Assembly (NCBI GenBank): GCA_023395775.1 | Contig: JAEWYA010000006.1 | Location: 1-15,157, forward strand | DNA from: Bacillota bacterium | GTDB lineage: Bacteria; Bacillota; Clostridia; Oscillospirales; Oscillospiraceae | Length of the DNA stretch: 15,157 nucleotides | Direction of reading: 5' to 3' | Shown here: in pieces, positions 1 through 7,160 of the stretch | Position numbering within the stretch: the stretch's first letter is position 1 | Layout of the letters: each line of letters opens with the position of its first letter | Translations under genes and position numbers: made by a program | Notes under the pieces: generated by a model | What the model was told of the DNA's origin: nothing | Databases searched by the model: none | Seen by the model: the letters and a program-made list of their open reading frames with translations, nothing else

Positions 1-1
1 G

Positions 2-1063
2 GGCAAAAAGTGCATCGGCGTGATGCCGTATTACGCGCCCGAGGAGTTGGTGGCCGCCGCCGGCATGGTGCCGTTCGGCATGTGGGGCAGCAATGACAAG
101 ACCATCTCCCGCGCCAAGGAATACTGCGCCACGTTCTACTGCACCATTGCGCAGCTTGATCTGGAGATGCTGCTGGACGGCACCCTGGACCTGCTGGACG
201 GCGTCATCACCCCCACCATCTGCGATACGCTGCGGCCTATGAGCCAGAATATCCGCGTCGCCATGAGCGAAAAGCTGCCCTGCATTTTCCTGGCCCATCC
301 CCAGAACCGCAAGCCCGCTTTCGGCAAGAAGTTCTGCATCGACCAGTATACCCACATCAAGACCGAGCTTGAGAAGATTGCCGGCGCGCCTATTACCGAC
401 GCGGCCCTCTCCGAGGCGATCAAGGTCTATAACAAGAGCCGCGCCGCCCGCCGCGAATTCGTGAAGCTGGCCAGCGATCACTGCGACGTGATTACTCCCA
501 CCAAGCGCAGCGCCGTGCTGAAGGCTGCGTGGTTCATGCCCAAGAGCGAATACACGGAGAAGCTGACCGCGCTGAACGCAGAGCTGGCCGCGCTGCCCGT
601 GTGCGACTGGAAGGGAACCAAGGTGGTCACCTCCGGTATCATCTGCGACAACCCCAAGCTTCTGGAAGTCTTTGAGGAGAACCACATCGCCATCGCCGCC
701 GACGACGTGGCTCACGAGTCCCGCGCCTTCCGCGTGGATGCTCCCGAGACCGGCGATCCTATGGAGGCGCTGGCCCAGCAGTTTGCCAATCAGGATTACG
801 ATGTGCTGCTGTACGACGAGCATTCCAGCGAGAACCGCCGCGGCGAATTCGTGGCAAAGCTTGTAAAGGACAGCGGCGCTCAGGGGCTGGTGCTGTTTAT
901 GCAGCAGTTCTGCGATCCCGAGGAAATGGAGTATCCCTCCCTCAAGAAGGCGCTGGACGATGCCAAGATCCCCCACATCAAGCTGGGAGTGGATCAGCAG
1001 ATGCGGGACTTCGGTCAGGCCCGCACCGCCATTCAGGCGTTTGCCGACGTGATCTCCCTCTAA
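2..1063 (+). CDS. hgdB: 2-hydroxyglutaryl-CoA dehydratase, beta subunit (5' end cut off)
   Basis: Component of the oxygen-sensitive iron-sulfur dehydratase that converts (R)-2-hydroxyglutaryl-CoA to glutaconyl-CoA in glutamate fermentation; the partner subunit HgdA and activator HgdC would lie upstream, outside the window. The reading frame is open to the left edge. A GTG at 20 is available, but the six codons before it (GKKCIG) continue the family pattern GKK.IG..PYY.PEEL, so GTG 20 is internal and roughly 25-30 N-terminal residues are missing (family length about 380). Visible hallmarks are EYC...YC near visible residues 40-47, the CDTLRPMSQN motif around 73-82 and QFCDPEEMEYP near the C-terminus; these cysteines are candidate cluster ligands. 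The next gene, gcdA, encodes the following step of the pathway. The family is very secure. 'Glutaryl' rather than another 2-hydroxyacyl-CoA substrate rests on close resemblance to the Acidaminococcus protein as I remember it and on the gcd neighbours. Confidence 0.93.
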   Translation, partial: GKKCIGVMPYYAPEELVAAAGMVPFGMWGSNDKTISRAKEYCATFYCTIAQLDLEMLLDGTLDLLDGVITPTICDTLRPMSQNIRVAMSEKLPCIFLAHPQNRKPAFGKKFCIDQYTHIKTELEKIAGAPITDAALSEAIKVYNKSRAARREFVKLASDHCDVITPTKRSAVLKAAWFMPKSEYTEKLTALNAELAALPVCDWKGTKVVTSGIICDNPKLLEVFEENHIAIAADDVAHESRAFRVDAPETGDPMEALAQQFANQDYDVLLYDEHSSENRRGEFVAKLVKDSGAQGLVLFMQQFCDPEEMEYPSLKKALDDAKIPHIKLGVDQQMRDFGQARTAIQAFADVISL

Positions 1064-1076
1064 AAAAGTTTATCCG

Positions 1077-1108
1077 CGGGACGGCCAGCTGGCCGGTTGA
1101 CCGTCCCG
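1077..1108 (+). other. Hairpin between hgdB and gcdA
   Basis: CGGGACGG (1077-1084) is perfectly complementary to CCGTCCCG (1101-1108). The 16-nt loop contains its own palindrome, so GGCCAGCTGGCC (1083-1094) could form an alternative stem. The tail is pyrimidine-rich but has no uninterrupted T run, so it is at best a weak terminator. It could instead protect or process the mRNA and set the ratio of HgdB to GcdA. Confidence 0.45.
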
Positions 1109-1150
1109 TTCTCCCTTCTCCGGCTAAAATACATGATAAGGTGGTACGAT

Positions 1151-2920
1151 ATGAGCGCATTTGGCTACTCCATGCCTTCTTACTTCCAAAACATGCCCCA
1201 GCTGGGCACGCCGCTGAACGCGGTGAACGAGGAAAACGCGAAGTCCCTGCAAGATGTCGAGACTGCGTACAATGCGGAGGTTGAGGCTGCCCTCAGTGCC
1301 GGCCGCAGCGACGAGTCCCTCAACGAGTCCGGGCAGATGACCGCCCGGCAGCGGCTGGAAATTCTGGTGGACGAGGGTACCTGGTGCCAGCTGGACAGCC
1401 TGTATAACCCCGGCAACAACAAGGACGGCTCCACCGGCGTTCTGATCGGCATGGGCAAGATCCATGACAAGTGGGCAGTGATTATTGCCTCCGACAACAA
1501 GAAGCTGGCGGGCGCGTGGGTCCCCGGTCAGGCCCTGAAGCTGACCCGCGCCACCGATATCGCCAAGATGCTGCGCATCCCGCTGGTGTACGTGCTGAAC
1601 TGCTCCGGCGTGAAGCTGGATGAGCAGGAGAAGGTATATGCGGGCCGCGTCACCGGCGGTACGCCCTTCTATCGTCACGCGGAGCTGGAGCAGATGGGGA
1701 TTCCCGTACTGGTGGGCATTTATGGCACCAACCCTGCCGGCGGCGGCTATCACGCTGTCAGCCCCACCATCCTGATCGCCCACGAGAAGGCCAACATGGC
1801 CGTGGGCGGCGCTGGAATCGTGGGCGGCATGAACCCCAAGGGCTATGTGGATCAGGAGGCTGCCGAGGCTCTGATCGACGCCACCGCCAAGGCCGGAAAG
1901 ATTGACCCTCCCGGCGCGGTGCATATCCACTTCGGCGAGACCGGTTTCTTCCGTGAGGTTTACTCCGGCGAAGAAGGCGTTCTGGCCGCCATCCAGAAGT
2001 ATATGGATGCCATCCCCGGTTACAACGAGAATTTCTTCCGCGTGTCCGATCCCATGGAGCCCGCCCACAAGGGCGAGGAGCTGTATACCCGCATACCGTT
2101 CAACCAGAAGCGCGCCTATGATGTCCGGGAAGTGTTGGCGTGCCTGTTCGACAACAGCGAATTCATGGAGTACAAGAAGGGCTACGGCCCTGAGATCGTC
2201 TGCGGCATTGCCCGGGTGAACGGCCTTCTGACCGGCGTGGTCACCAACTACCAGGGCCTGCTGCCCAACTATCCGGAGTACCGCGGCGCGGGCGCCGTGG
2301 GCGTGGGCGGCAAGCTGTACCGTCAGGGCCTTATTAAGATGAATGAGTTCGTCACCATGTGCGGCCGCGACCGTTTGCCCATCGTGTGGATTCAGGATAC
2401 CACCGGCATCGATGTGGGCGACCCCGCCGAGAAGGCCGAGCTGCTGGGGCTTGGCCAGTCCCTGATCTACTCCATCCAGAACGCAAAGGTCCCCCAGATG
2501 GAGATCACGCTGCGCAAGGGCACTGCCGCCGCCCACTATGTCATGGGCGGACCTCAGGGTACTGAGCGCAATGTCTTCAGCATCGGCACCGCCGCTACCG
2601 AGATCTACGTGATGCACGGAGAGACCGCTGCCGCCGCCATGTATGCCCGCCGTCTTGTGAAGGACAAGAAGGAGGGGAAGGATCTTCAGCCCACCATCGA
2701 CAAAATGAACAAGCTGATTCAGGAGTATTCCGACAAGTCCCGCCCCGCCGCCTGCGCCAAGACCGGTCTGGTGGACGAGATTGTGGAGCTGCCCAAGCTG
2801 CGCAGCTATATCTGCGCGTTTGTCGGCGCATCCTATCAGAATCCCGAGTCCATCTGCCCGTTCCACCACATGATGACTCCGCGGATCATCCGTGACTGGG
2901 ACAACCTGATGAACAAGTAA
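1151..2920 (+). CDS. gcdA: Glutaconyl-CoA decarboxylase, alpha subunit (carboxyltransferase)
   Basis: Transfers the carboxyl group of glutaconyl-CoA to the biotin of GcdC, releasing crotonyl-CoA; cytoplasmic part of the membrane-bound Na+ pump. The product is 589 residues, close to the family's usual 587. It contains two acyl-CoA carboxyltransferase (crotonase-fold) halves, roughly residues 60-300 and 310-560. Recognisable stretches are SMPSYFQNMPQ at the N-terminus, the glycine-rich GTNPAGGGYH, KANMAVGGAGIVGGMNPKG and WIQDTTGIDVGDPAEKAELL. The start chosen is ATG 1151: AAGGTGG (1138-1144) lies 6 nt upstream and the protein then begins as other GcdA proteins do. The frame extends upstream to 1097, but those residues are not family-like. 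It follows hgdB with an 87-nt gap and heads the gcdADCB series. A related carboxyltransferase for malonyl- or methylmalonyl-CoA is much less likely given the very close match to GcdA. Confidence 0.95.
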   Translation: MSAFGYSMPSYFQNMPQLGTPLNAVNEENAKSLQDVETAYNAEVEAALSAGRSDESLNESGQMTARQRLEILVDEGTWCQLDSLYNPGNNKDGSTGVLIGMGKIHDKWAVIIASDNKKLAGAWVPGQALKLTRATDIAKMLRIPLVYVLNCSGVKLDEQEKVYAGRVTGGTPFYRHAELEQMGIPVLVGIYGTNPAGGGYHAVSPTILIAHEKANMAVGGAGIVGGMNPKGYVDQEAAEALIDATAKAGKIDPPGAVHIHFGETGFFREVYSGEEGVLAAIQKYMDAIPGYNENFFRVSDPMEPAHKGEELYTRIPFNQKRAYDVREVLACLFDNSEFMEYKKGYGPEIVCGIARVNGLLTGVVTNYQGLLPNYPEYRGAGAVGVGGKLYRQGLIKMNEFVTMCGRDRLPIVWIQDTTGIDVGDPAEKAELLGLGQSLIYSIQNAKVPQMEITLRKGTAAAHYVMGGPQGTERNVFSIGTAATEIYVMHGETAAAAMYARRLVKDKKEGKDLQPTIDKMNKLIQEYSDKSRPAACAKTGLVDEIVELPKLRSYICAFVGASYQNPESICPFHHMMTPRIIRDWDNLMNK

Positions 2921-2927
2921 GAAAGGA

Positions 2928-2944
2928 AAGCGAAGCGTTCGCTT
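2928..2944 (+). other. Small hairpin just upstream of the gcdD ribosome binding site
   Basis: AAGCGAA (2928-2934) pairs with TTCGCTT (2938-2944) around a GCG loop. It sits 2 nt before the GAGGTG ribosome binding site (2947-2952) of gcdD. It could set the segmental stability or translation of the mRNA between gcdA and gcdD. There is no T run, so it is not a terminator. Confidence 0.4.
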
Positions 2945-2957
2945 CTGAGGTGAATGT

Positions 2958-3245
2958 ATGATCCAAGGTAGTATGTCTATGGGCGTAGCCGGCATTGTCA
3001 GCCTTGCCAGTATGCTGGTGGTGTTTGCGGTTTTGCTGCTTCTCTATGTAATTCTGGTTATATTTGGAAAAGTTGCTACCCGGAAAGGCAAAGCATCGGC
3101 TTCCCCCGCAGCACCGTCCGCAGTTCCCGCAGCCGCACCCAAGCAGGACGACAGCGAACTGATTGCCGTTCTCTCCGCTGCCGTTGCGGAGTATGAGCGC
3201 TCCAAGAACAACCCCTTTATCCGAAACCGGCAGGATCTGGACTGA
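2958..3245 (+). CDS. gcdD: Glutaconyl-CoA decarboxylase, delta subunit (small membrane anchor)
   Basis: Small OadG/GcdD-type subunit that anchors the carboxyltransferase to the membrane complex. The 95-residue product has one long hydrophobic helix at about residues 10-38, a basic stretch (RKGK), then an Ala/Pro-rich linker (about 47-61). The C-terminal part DDSELIAVLSAAVAEYE followed by NPFIR is typical of the family tail. The start at ATG 2958 is supported by GAGGTG at 2947-2952. It lies 37 nt after gcdA and 56 nt before gcdC, in the canonical position. Sequence conservation in this family is low, so the call rests on architecture, tail pattern and context. The equivalent subunit of an oxaloacetate or methylmalonyl-CoA decarboxylase would look alike; GcdA decides the name. 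Confidence 0.85.
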   Translation: MIQGSMSMGVAGIVSLASMLVVFAVLLLLYVILVIFGKVATRKGKASASPAAPSAVPAAAPKQDDSELIAVLSAAVAEYERSKNNPFIRNRQDLD

Positions 3246-3301
3246 GTCTGACCGACCAGTTCCCTATAATCAAATTATATAAAATTAGAGGAGAAATCGA
3301 C

Positions 3302-3703
3302 ATGAGAGCTTATACAATCACTGTCAATGGAAAGACCTATGACGTTCAGGTCGCCGAGAACGGCGCCGCAGCTCCCGCCGCAGCCCCCCGGATTCAGAGC
3401 GTGACTCCCGTGGCCGCTCCTTCCGCACCCGCCGCTGCCCCTGCTCCTGCGGCAGCTCCCACCCACGCTGCTCCCGCTGCTCCTGCCGGCGCCGGCACCA
3501 TTACCGCTCCTATGGCGGGCAAGGTGATGAGCGTTGCTGTCAAGGAGGGTGACGCGGTTAAGGCGGGTCAGGTGCTGATGACTTTTGAGGCTATGAAGAT
3601 GGAAAACGAGATCATGGCTCCCGGCGCGGGCACCGTCACCGGCGTATTCATCACAGTTGGCGCTCAGTTCGAGGCCGGTGCACAGCTGATTCAGCTCGGC
3701 TGA
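3302..3703 (+). CDS. gcdC: Glutaconyl-CoA decarboxylase, gamma subunit (biotin carrier)
   Basis: Biotinyl carrier that shuttles the carboxyl group from GcdA to the membrane subunit GcdB. The 133 residues divide into a short N-terminal beta segment (RAYTITVNGKTYDV), an Ala/Pro-rich flexible linker (about 21-64) and a biotinyl/lipoyl domain (about 65-133). The biotinylation motif EAMKM has its lysine at residue 99, 34 residues from the C-terminus, which is the standard spacing. Start ATG 3302 is preceded by AGAGGAG (3287-3293). The gene is 19 nt upstream of gcdB. The Ala/Pro linker is expected for this subunit and gives the DNA a repetitive GCn/CCn composition, which is not a separate repeat. 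Biotin ligase, needed for activity, is not in the window. Confidence 0.93.
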   Translation: MRAYTITVNGKTYDVQVAENGAAAPAAAPRIQSVTPVAAPSAPAAAPAPAAAPTHAAPAAPAGAGTITAPMAGKVMSVAVKEGDAVKAGQVLMTFEAMKMENEIMAPGAGTVTGVFITVGAQFEAGAQLIQLG

Positions 3704-3722
3704 TCGAAAAGGAGATTTCCGA

Positions 3723-4892
3723 ATGGATTTAATTACAGGAACCGTCAGCGGCATCGCCGGCACGTCCGGCTTTGCCATGATGACGGATATTCGTCAGGCC
3801 ATCATGATCGTACTGGCCTGTGTGCTGCTGTATCTTGGCATTGTAAAACAGTTTGAGCCTCTGCTGCTGGTGGGTATTGCTTTCGGTATGCTGCTGACGA
3901 ACCTGCCCGGAGCCGAGATCTACCATCCCGAATTCTGGGGCACAAGCGTGAATTATGGGGACGTGCTGCACGACGGCGGCCTGCTTGACATCCTGTACAT
4001 TGGCGTCAAGACCGGCCTCTATCCCTCACTGATCTTCCTTGGCGTCGGCGCGATGACGGACTTCGGTCCCATGATCGCCCGCCCCTCGTCCCTGTTCATG
4101 GGCGCCGCGGCGCAGGGGGGCATCTTTGCAGCTCTGCTGCTGGCAACCGCCATGGGCTTCCCCCCGAAGGTGGCCGCCTCCATCGGTATTATCGGTGGTG
4201 CGGACGGCCCCACCGCCATCTGGCTGACCAAGATCCTGGCTCCGGAGTATCTGGGTCCCATTGCCATCGCGGCCTATTCCTATATGGCCCTGATCCCGCT
4301 TATTCAGCCGCCCATCATGAAGCTGCTGACCACGGAAAAAGAGCGGAAGATCAAGATGGACACCATGCGCCCCGTTTCCAAGGCTGAAAAGATCATCTTC
4401 CCGATCATGGTCACAATCGTCACAGTGCTGGTGCTGCCCTCTGTGGCGCCCCTGCTGGGCTGCCTGATGCTGGGCAACCTGTTCCGCGAGTGCGGAGTGA
4501 CGGAGCGTCTCAGCGACACCGCCCAGAACGCCCTGATGAATATTGTCACTACCTTCCTGGGTATCTCCGTGGGCGCTACCGCCGTGTACGACCGGTTCCT
4601 CAGCTGGGATACCATTAAGATCATTTTCCTCGGCCTGACCGCATTTTGCTTCGCCACCGCCTGCGGCGTGCTGTTCGGCAAGCTGATGTGCGTCCTCTCC
4701 GGCGGCAAGATCAATCCGCTGATCGGCTCCGCCGGCGTGTCCGCCGTTCCCATGGCTGCCCGCGTTTCCCAGGTGGTTGGCCAGAAGTACAACCCCTCCA
4801 ACTTCCTGCTGATGCACGCCATGGGCCCCAACGTGGCCGGCGTAATTGGCTCCGCGGTGGCCGCCGGCTGCCTGCTGAAGCTCTTCGGCTAA
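3723..4892 (+). CDS. gcdB: Glutaconyl-CoA decarboxylase, beta subunit (Na+-translocating)
   Basis: Integral membrane subunit of the OadB/GcdB/MmdB family that decarboxylates carboxybiotin and exports Na+. The 389 residues contain about nine to eleven hydrophobic segments. The diagnostic motif GIIGGADGPTA is at residues 155-165; Asp161 corresponds to the aspartate implicated in Na+/proton handling in the oxaloacetate decarboxylase homologue. It is followed by the conserved AYSYMALIPLIQPPIMK and, near the C-terminus, VSAVPMAARV, GQKYNPSNFLLMHAMGPNVAG and a glycine-rich end. ATG 3723 is preceded by AAAAGGAGA at about 3708-3716. It is the last gene of the operon; an intrinsic terminator lies at 5071-5107. 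The substrate name is inferred from gcdA and hgdB, because GcdB alone cannot distinguish decarboxylase types. Confidence 0.94.
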   Translation: MDLITGTVSGIAGTSGFAMMTDIRQAIMIVLACVLLYLGIVKQFEPLLLVGIAFGMLLTNLPGAEIYHPEFWGTSVNYGDVLHDGGLLDILYIGVKTGLYPSLIFLGVGAMTDFGPMIARPSSLFMGAAAQGGIFAALLLATAMGFPPKVAASIGIIGGADGPTAIWLTKILAPEYLGPIAIAAYSYMALIPLIQPPIMKLLTTEKERKIKMDTMRPVSKAEKIIFPIMVTIVTVLVLPSVAPLLGCLMLGNLFRECGVTERLSDTAQNALMNIVTTFLGISVGATAVYDRFLSWDTIKIIFLGLTAFCFATACGVLFGKLMCVLSGGKINPLIGSAGVSAVPMAARVSQVVGQKYNPSNFLLMHAMGPNVAGVIGSAVAAGCLLKLFG

Positions 4893-4960
4893 GGCAGCGT
4901 CGGGATGCGCCCTTGCGGAACGCGTCCCTGCGGAGCGAGGCCGCTTTTCCTTACGGGCGA

Positions 4961-5049
4961 TCCCTCCTCTTTCCTCGACAAACGCTTCGCTGGTTTGTCT
5001 CGGAAAGAGACGGGATACTAGCGAAGCGTACTGAGCCGGGGAGACCGGC
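4961..5049 (+). repeat. Structured palindromic intergenic element (possible dispersed repeat or RNA element)
   Basis: A long interrupted inverted repeat: CTCTTTCC (4967-4974) pairs with GGAAAGAG (5002-5009), and inside it GACAAAC (4977-4983) pairs with GTTTGTC (4993-4999). The two helices are separated by a symmetrical TC/TC internal loop and enclose a 9-nt loop. TCCC (4961-4964) and GGGA (5012-5015) can extend it. ACGCTTCGCT (4982-4991), covering most of the loop, is perfectly complementary to AGCGAAGCGT (5020-5029), allowing a pseudoknot or an alternative fold. A further hairpin, GCCGG (5035-5039) with CCGGC (5045-5049), follows. The frame open across it has no family-like protein. The rest of 4893-5070 shows only a near-duplicate pair of short GC-rich words (CCTTGCGGAACG and CCTGCGGAGCG). 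Whether this is a genome-dispersed repeat cannot be told from one copy. Confidence 0.5.
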
Positions 5050-5070
5050 GAGCTAATAAAAGACCCAAGA

Positions 5071-5107
5071 AAAGGGCTGCTGCAATGGGGTTGCAGCGGC
5101 CCTTTTT
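5071..5107 (+). terminator. Intrinsic terminator after the gcd operon
   Basis: GGGCTGCTGCAA (5074-5085) pairs with TTGCAGCGGCCC (5091-5102), a 12-bp stem with one T-G wobble and a 5-nt loop, followed by TTTTT (5103-5107) and preceded by AAA. It lies 178 nt after gcdB and only 34 nt before the AAA+ gene. It can therefore end the gcd transcript, act as an attenuator for the AAA+/VWA pair, or both. No convincing separate promoter for the AAA+ gene is visible in the 34-nt gap. Confidence 0.85.
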
Positions 5108-5141
5108 GGCAATCTTACGGAATCTTAACCATGGAGGTACT

Positions 5142-5945
5142 ATGAAAGAACTGAAGAGCACGAAGGACTATATTGCCTCGCCGGAGCTGCTGCGGGTGGC
5201 GGACATCGCCCGGGCGCTTCAGAAGCCCCTGCTCATCAAGGGCGAACCCGGTACCGGCAAGACCATGCTGGCCCAGGCGGCGGCTGAGTCGCTGAATCTT
5301 AAGCTGATTGTCTGGAATATCAAATCTACTACCAAGGCTCAGGACGGACTGTATGTCTATGACACCGTGGCCCGGCTGTACGACAGTCAGTTCGGCGAGT
5401 CCGGCGTCAACGATATAAAAAAATATATCAAGCTTGGAAAGATGGGCGAGGCGTTTCAGTCCGAAGAACAGGTGGTTTTGCTGATCGACGAAATTGACAA
5501 GGCTGATCTGGAATTTCCCAACGATCTCCTGTGGGAACTGGACCGGATGGAGTTCTACATTCCAGAGACAAAGGAGACCGTCCGGGCGAAGCACCGCCCC
5601 TTCGTCATCATCACCTCCAACGCGGAAAAGGAGCTGCCGGACGCGTTTTTGCGCCGCTGCATTTTCCACTATATTGCTTTCCCGGACGCACCCATGATGG
5701 AGCAGATTGTCCGGGCCCATTACCCGGAGCTGGATAAGCTCCTGCTGGATCAGGCTTTGGAACAGTTTTACCGTCTGCGGGACCGGGATTTGCAGAAAAA
5801 GCCCTCCACCAGCGAGCTGCTGGACTGGGTGCAGGCACTCAGCATTGGCGGGGTAGATCCGAAGCTGCTGCGGGACACGCTGCCCTTTGCCGGCGTCCTG
5901 CTGAAAAAGACGGAGGATTTGGACGCCGCGCAGCGGCGGCGGTGA
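5142..5945 (+). CDS. MoxR-like AAA+ ATPase
   Basis: ATPase of the MoxR/dynein-related (AAA_5-type) group, usually a chaperone-like remodeller working with a VWA-domain partner to mature or activate metalloenzyme or membrane complexes. The 267 residues show Walker A GEPGTGKT (34-41), Walker B VVLLIDEID (111-119), sensor 1 FVIITSN (154-160), an arginine pair at 171-172 after the sensor-1 region, and an alpha-helical lid with PSTSELLDW. The start is ATG 5142, with GGAGG at 5133-5137 just upstream. The frame runs back to 5085 through the terminator hairpin, so the longer version is not credible. The VWA gene starts 4 nt after its stop, which indicates co-translation. No substrate-specific domain is present, so the client cannot be named. 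It resembles CoxD-type ATPases paired with CoxE-type proteins, but no cox genes are nearby. Confidence 0.88.
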   Translation: MKELKSTKDYIASPELLRVADIARALQKPLLIKGEPGTGKTMLAQAAAESLNLKLIVWNIKSTTKAQDGLYVYDTVARLYDSQFGESGVNDIKKYIKLGKMGEAFQSEEQVVLLIDEIDKADLEFPNDLLWELDRMEFYIPETKETVRAKHRPFVIITSNAEKELPDAFLRRCIFHYIAFPDAPMMEQIVRAHYPELDKLLLDQALEQFYRLRDRDLQKKPSTSELLDWVQALSIGGVDPKLLRDTLPFAGVLLKKTEDLDAAQRRR

Positions 5946-5949
5946 GCGG

Positions 5950-7152
5950 ATGTTCACGGGATTTTTTTACGCGCTGCGCCGATACGGCCTGGACGTGTCC
6001 CTGAATGAGTGGCTGACCTTGATGGAAGCGTTAAAGCTGGGACTCCACGGCTCCCAATTGACAGATTTTTATGATCTGGCCCGCTGTGTCCTCGCCAAAA
6101 GTGAGGCGGATTTTGACCGTTTTGATCTGGCTTTTGCGGAGTATTTCCGCGACGTAGAGTCCGTCCAAGAGCTGCCTGCGGAGTTTTTGGACTGGCTTGC
6201 CGAGGCCATTCAGCGGCGGGAGTTTGACAAGGCTGAGGTGGATGCCCGATTCGGTGGAGGTCTTAATCTGGAGGAACTGAAAAAACTGCTGGCGGAGCGC
6301 CTTGCCGAACAGACGGAGCGCCACGACGGCGGCGGTAAATGGGTGGGCACCGGAGGCACGTCACCGTTTGGACACGGCGGCTATAACCCTGCCGGTATTC
6401 GAATCGGAGGACCCGGACGGCAGAAAAGTGCCGTTCAGGTGGCGGCGGAGCGGGACTACCGGGATTTCCGACAGGACTCCGCATTGGAGCTGCGGCAGTT
6501 TCAAATGGCGTTTCGCAGGCTTCGGAACCTGACGGTGAAGGGCGACGGACCAAAGGACGAGTTACAGCTGGACGAGACGATTCAGGCCACCTGTGACAAC
6601 GGCGGCTTTTTGAGACTGGAATTCGACAGGCCCCGCAAAAGCGATGTGCGATTGCTGGTGCTGTTTGATTCCGGAGGGTCTATGTGGTCTTATTCCCACC
6701 TGTGCTCACGGCTGTTTCACGCGGTCCATGAGTCCAGCCATTTCAAGGAACTGAAGACCTTCTATTTTCACAACTGCGTCTACGATAACCTGTTTACCAC
6801 CCCAGAGTGCTGGTATCAGGAGAGTGCGGATACGAAAAGTGTTCTTCAGGGACTGAAATCTTCCTGGAAGATTTTGTTTGTGGGTGACGGGGCCATGGCT
6901 CCCAGCGAGCTTTTGAGCCGGGGCGGATGTCTGGACTATTACCGGGTTAACGACGACCCCGGGCTGACATGGCTGCGGCGCTTTGCGGCGAAGTCGGTTC
7001 ATACGGCCTGGCTGAACCCCATTCCGCAGGAGCAATGGGAGTATGCCTGGGGAAGCCATACCATCCGGCTGATCCGCAAAGAGATCCCCATGTTCCCCCT
7101 GACCATGGACGGGCTGGACGCCGCGCTCCATCATCTGATGGCGCCCCGGTGA
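5950..7152 (+). CDS. VWA (CoxE-like) domain protein, partner of the AAA+ ATPase
   Basis: A 400-residue protein with an alpha-helical N-terminal region (about 1-125), a glycine-rich segment (about 127-156, GTGGTSPFGHGG then GGPG) and a C-terminal von Willebrand A domain (about 230-395). The metal-binding MIDAS motif reads DSGGSM (240-245), with glycine where classical VWA domains have the first serine (DxSxS); a GG form is common in CoxE-like proteins. A second acidic element, VGDGAMAPSEL, is at 311-321. There is no signal peptide or transmembrane helix, so it is probably cytoplasmic. ATG 5950 follows the ATPase stop by 4 nt. Such pairs are thought to act together on a third protein. Candidates by proximity are the dehydratase or decarboxylase complex encoded upstream, but this is inference. 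Tandem hairpins lie downstream at 7168-7193 and 7215-7243. Confidence 0.82.
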   Translation: MFTGFFYALRRYGLDVSLNEWLTLMEALKLGLHGSQLTDFYDLARCVLAKSEADFDRFDLAFAEYFRDVESVQELPAEFLDWLAEAIQRREFDKAEVDARFGGGLNLEELKKLLAERLAEQTERHDGGGKWVGTGGTSPFGHGGYNPAGIRIGGPGRQKSAVQVAAERDYRDFRQDSALELRQFQMAFRRLRNLTVKGDGPKDELQLDETIQATCDNGGFLRLEFDRPRKSDVRLLVLFDSGGSMWSYSHLCSRLFHAVHESSHFKELKTFYFHNCVYDNLFTTPECWYQESADTKSVLQGLKSSWKILFVGDGAMAPSELLSRGGCLDYYRVNDDPGLTWLRRFAAKSVHTAWLNPIPQEQWEYAWGSHTIRLIRKEIPMFPLTMDGLDAALHHLMAPR

Positions 7153-7160
7153 GCAGCTTC

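Noticed and set aside
1124..2995. A 623-codon open frame on the minus strand opposite gcdA
   Set aside because: It is a shadow of a GC-rich gene read in reverse. The translation is rich in Gly/His/Ala/Leu runs, resembles no family, and gcdA on the plus strand matches its family end to end.
3265..3270. TATAAT just before gcdC, as an internal promoter
   Set aside because: No -35-like hexamer at 16-18 bp upstream (ctgagt at 17 bp); a consensus -10 alone is not enough.
3360..3500. Repetitive GCn/CCn stretch in gcdC as a DNA repeat
   Set aside because: It encodes the Ala/Pro-rich linker expected in biotin carrier subunits; there is no repeat unit beyond codon bias.
4646..5056. A 136-codon plus-strand frame overlapping the end of gcdB and the intergenic element
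   Set aside because: Most of it overlaps gcdB in another frame, the translation is Arg-rich and low in complexity, and it crosses the hairpin structures without a ribosome binding site.
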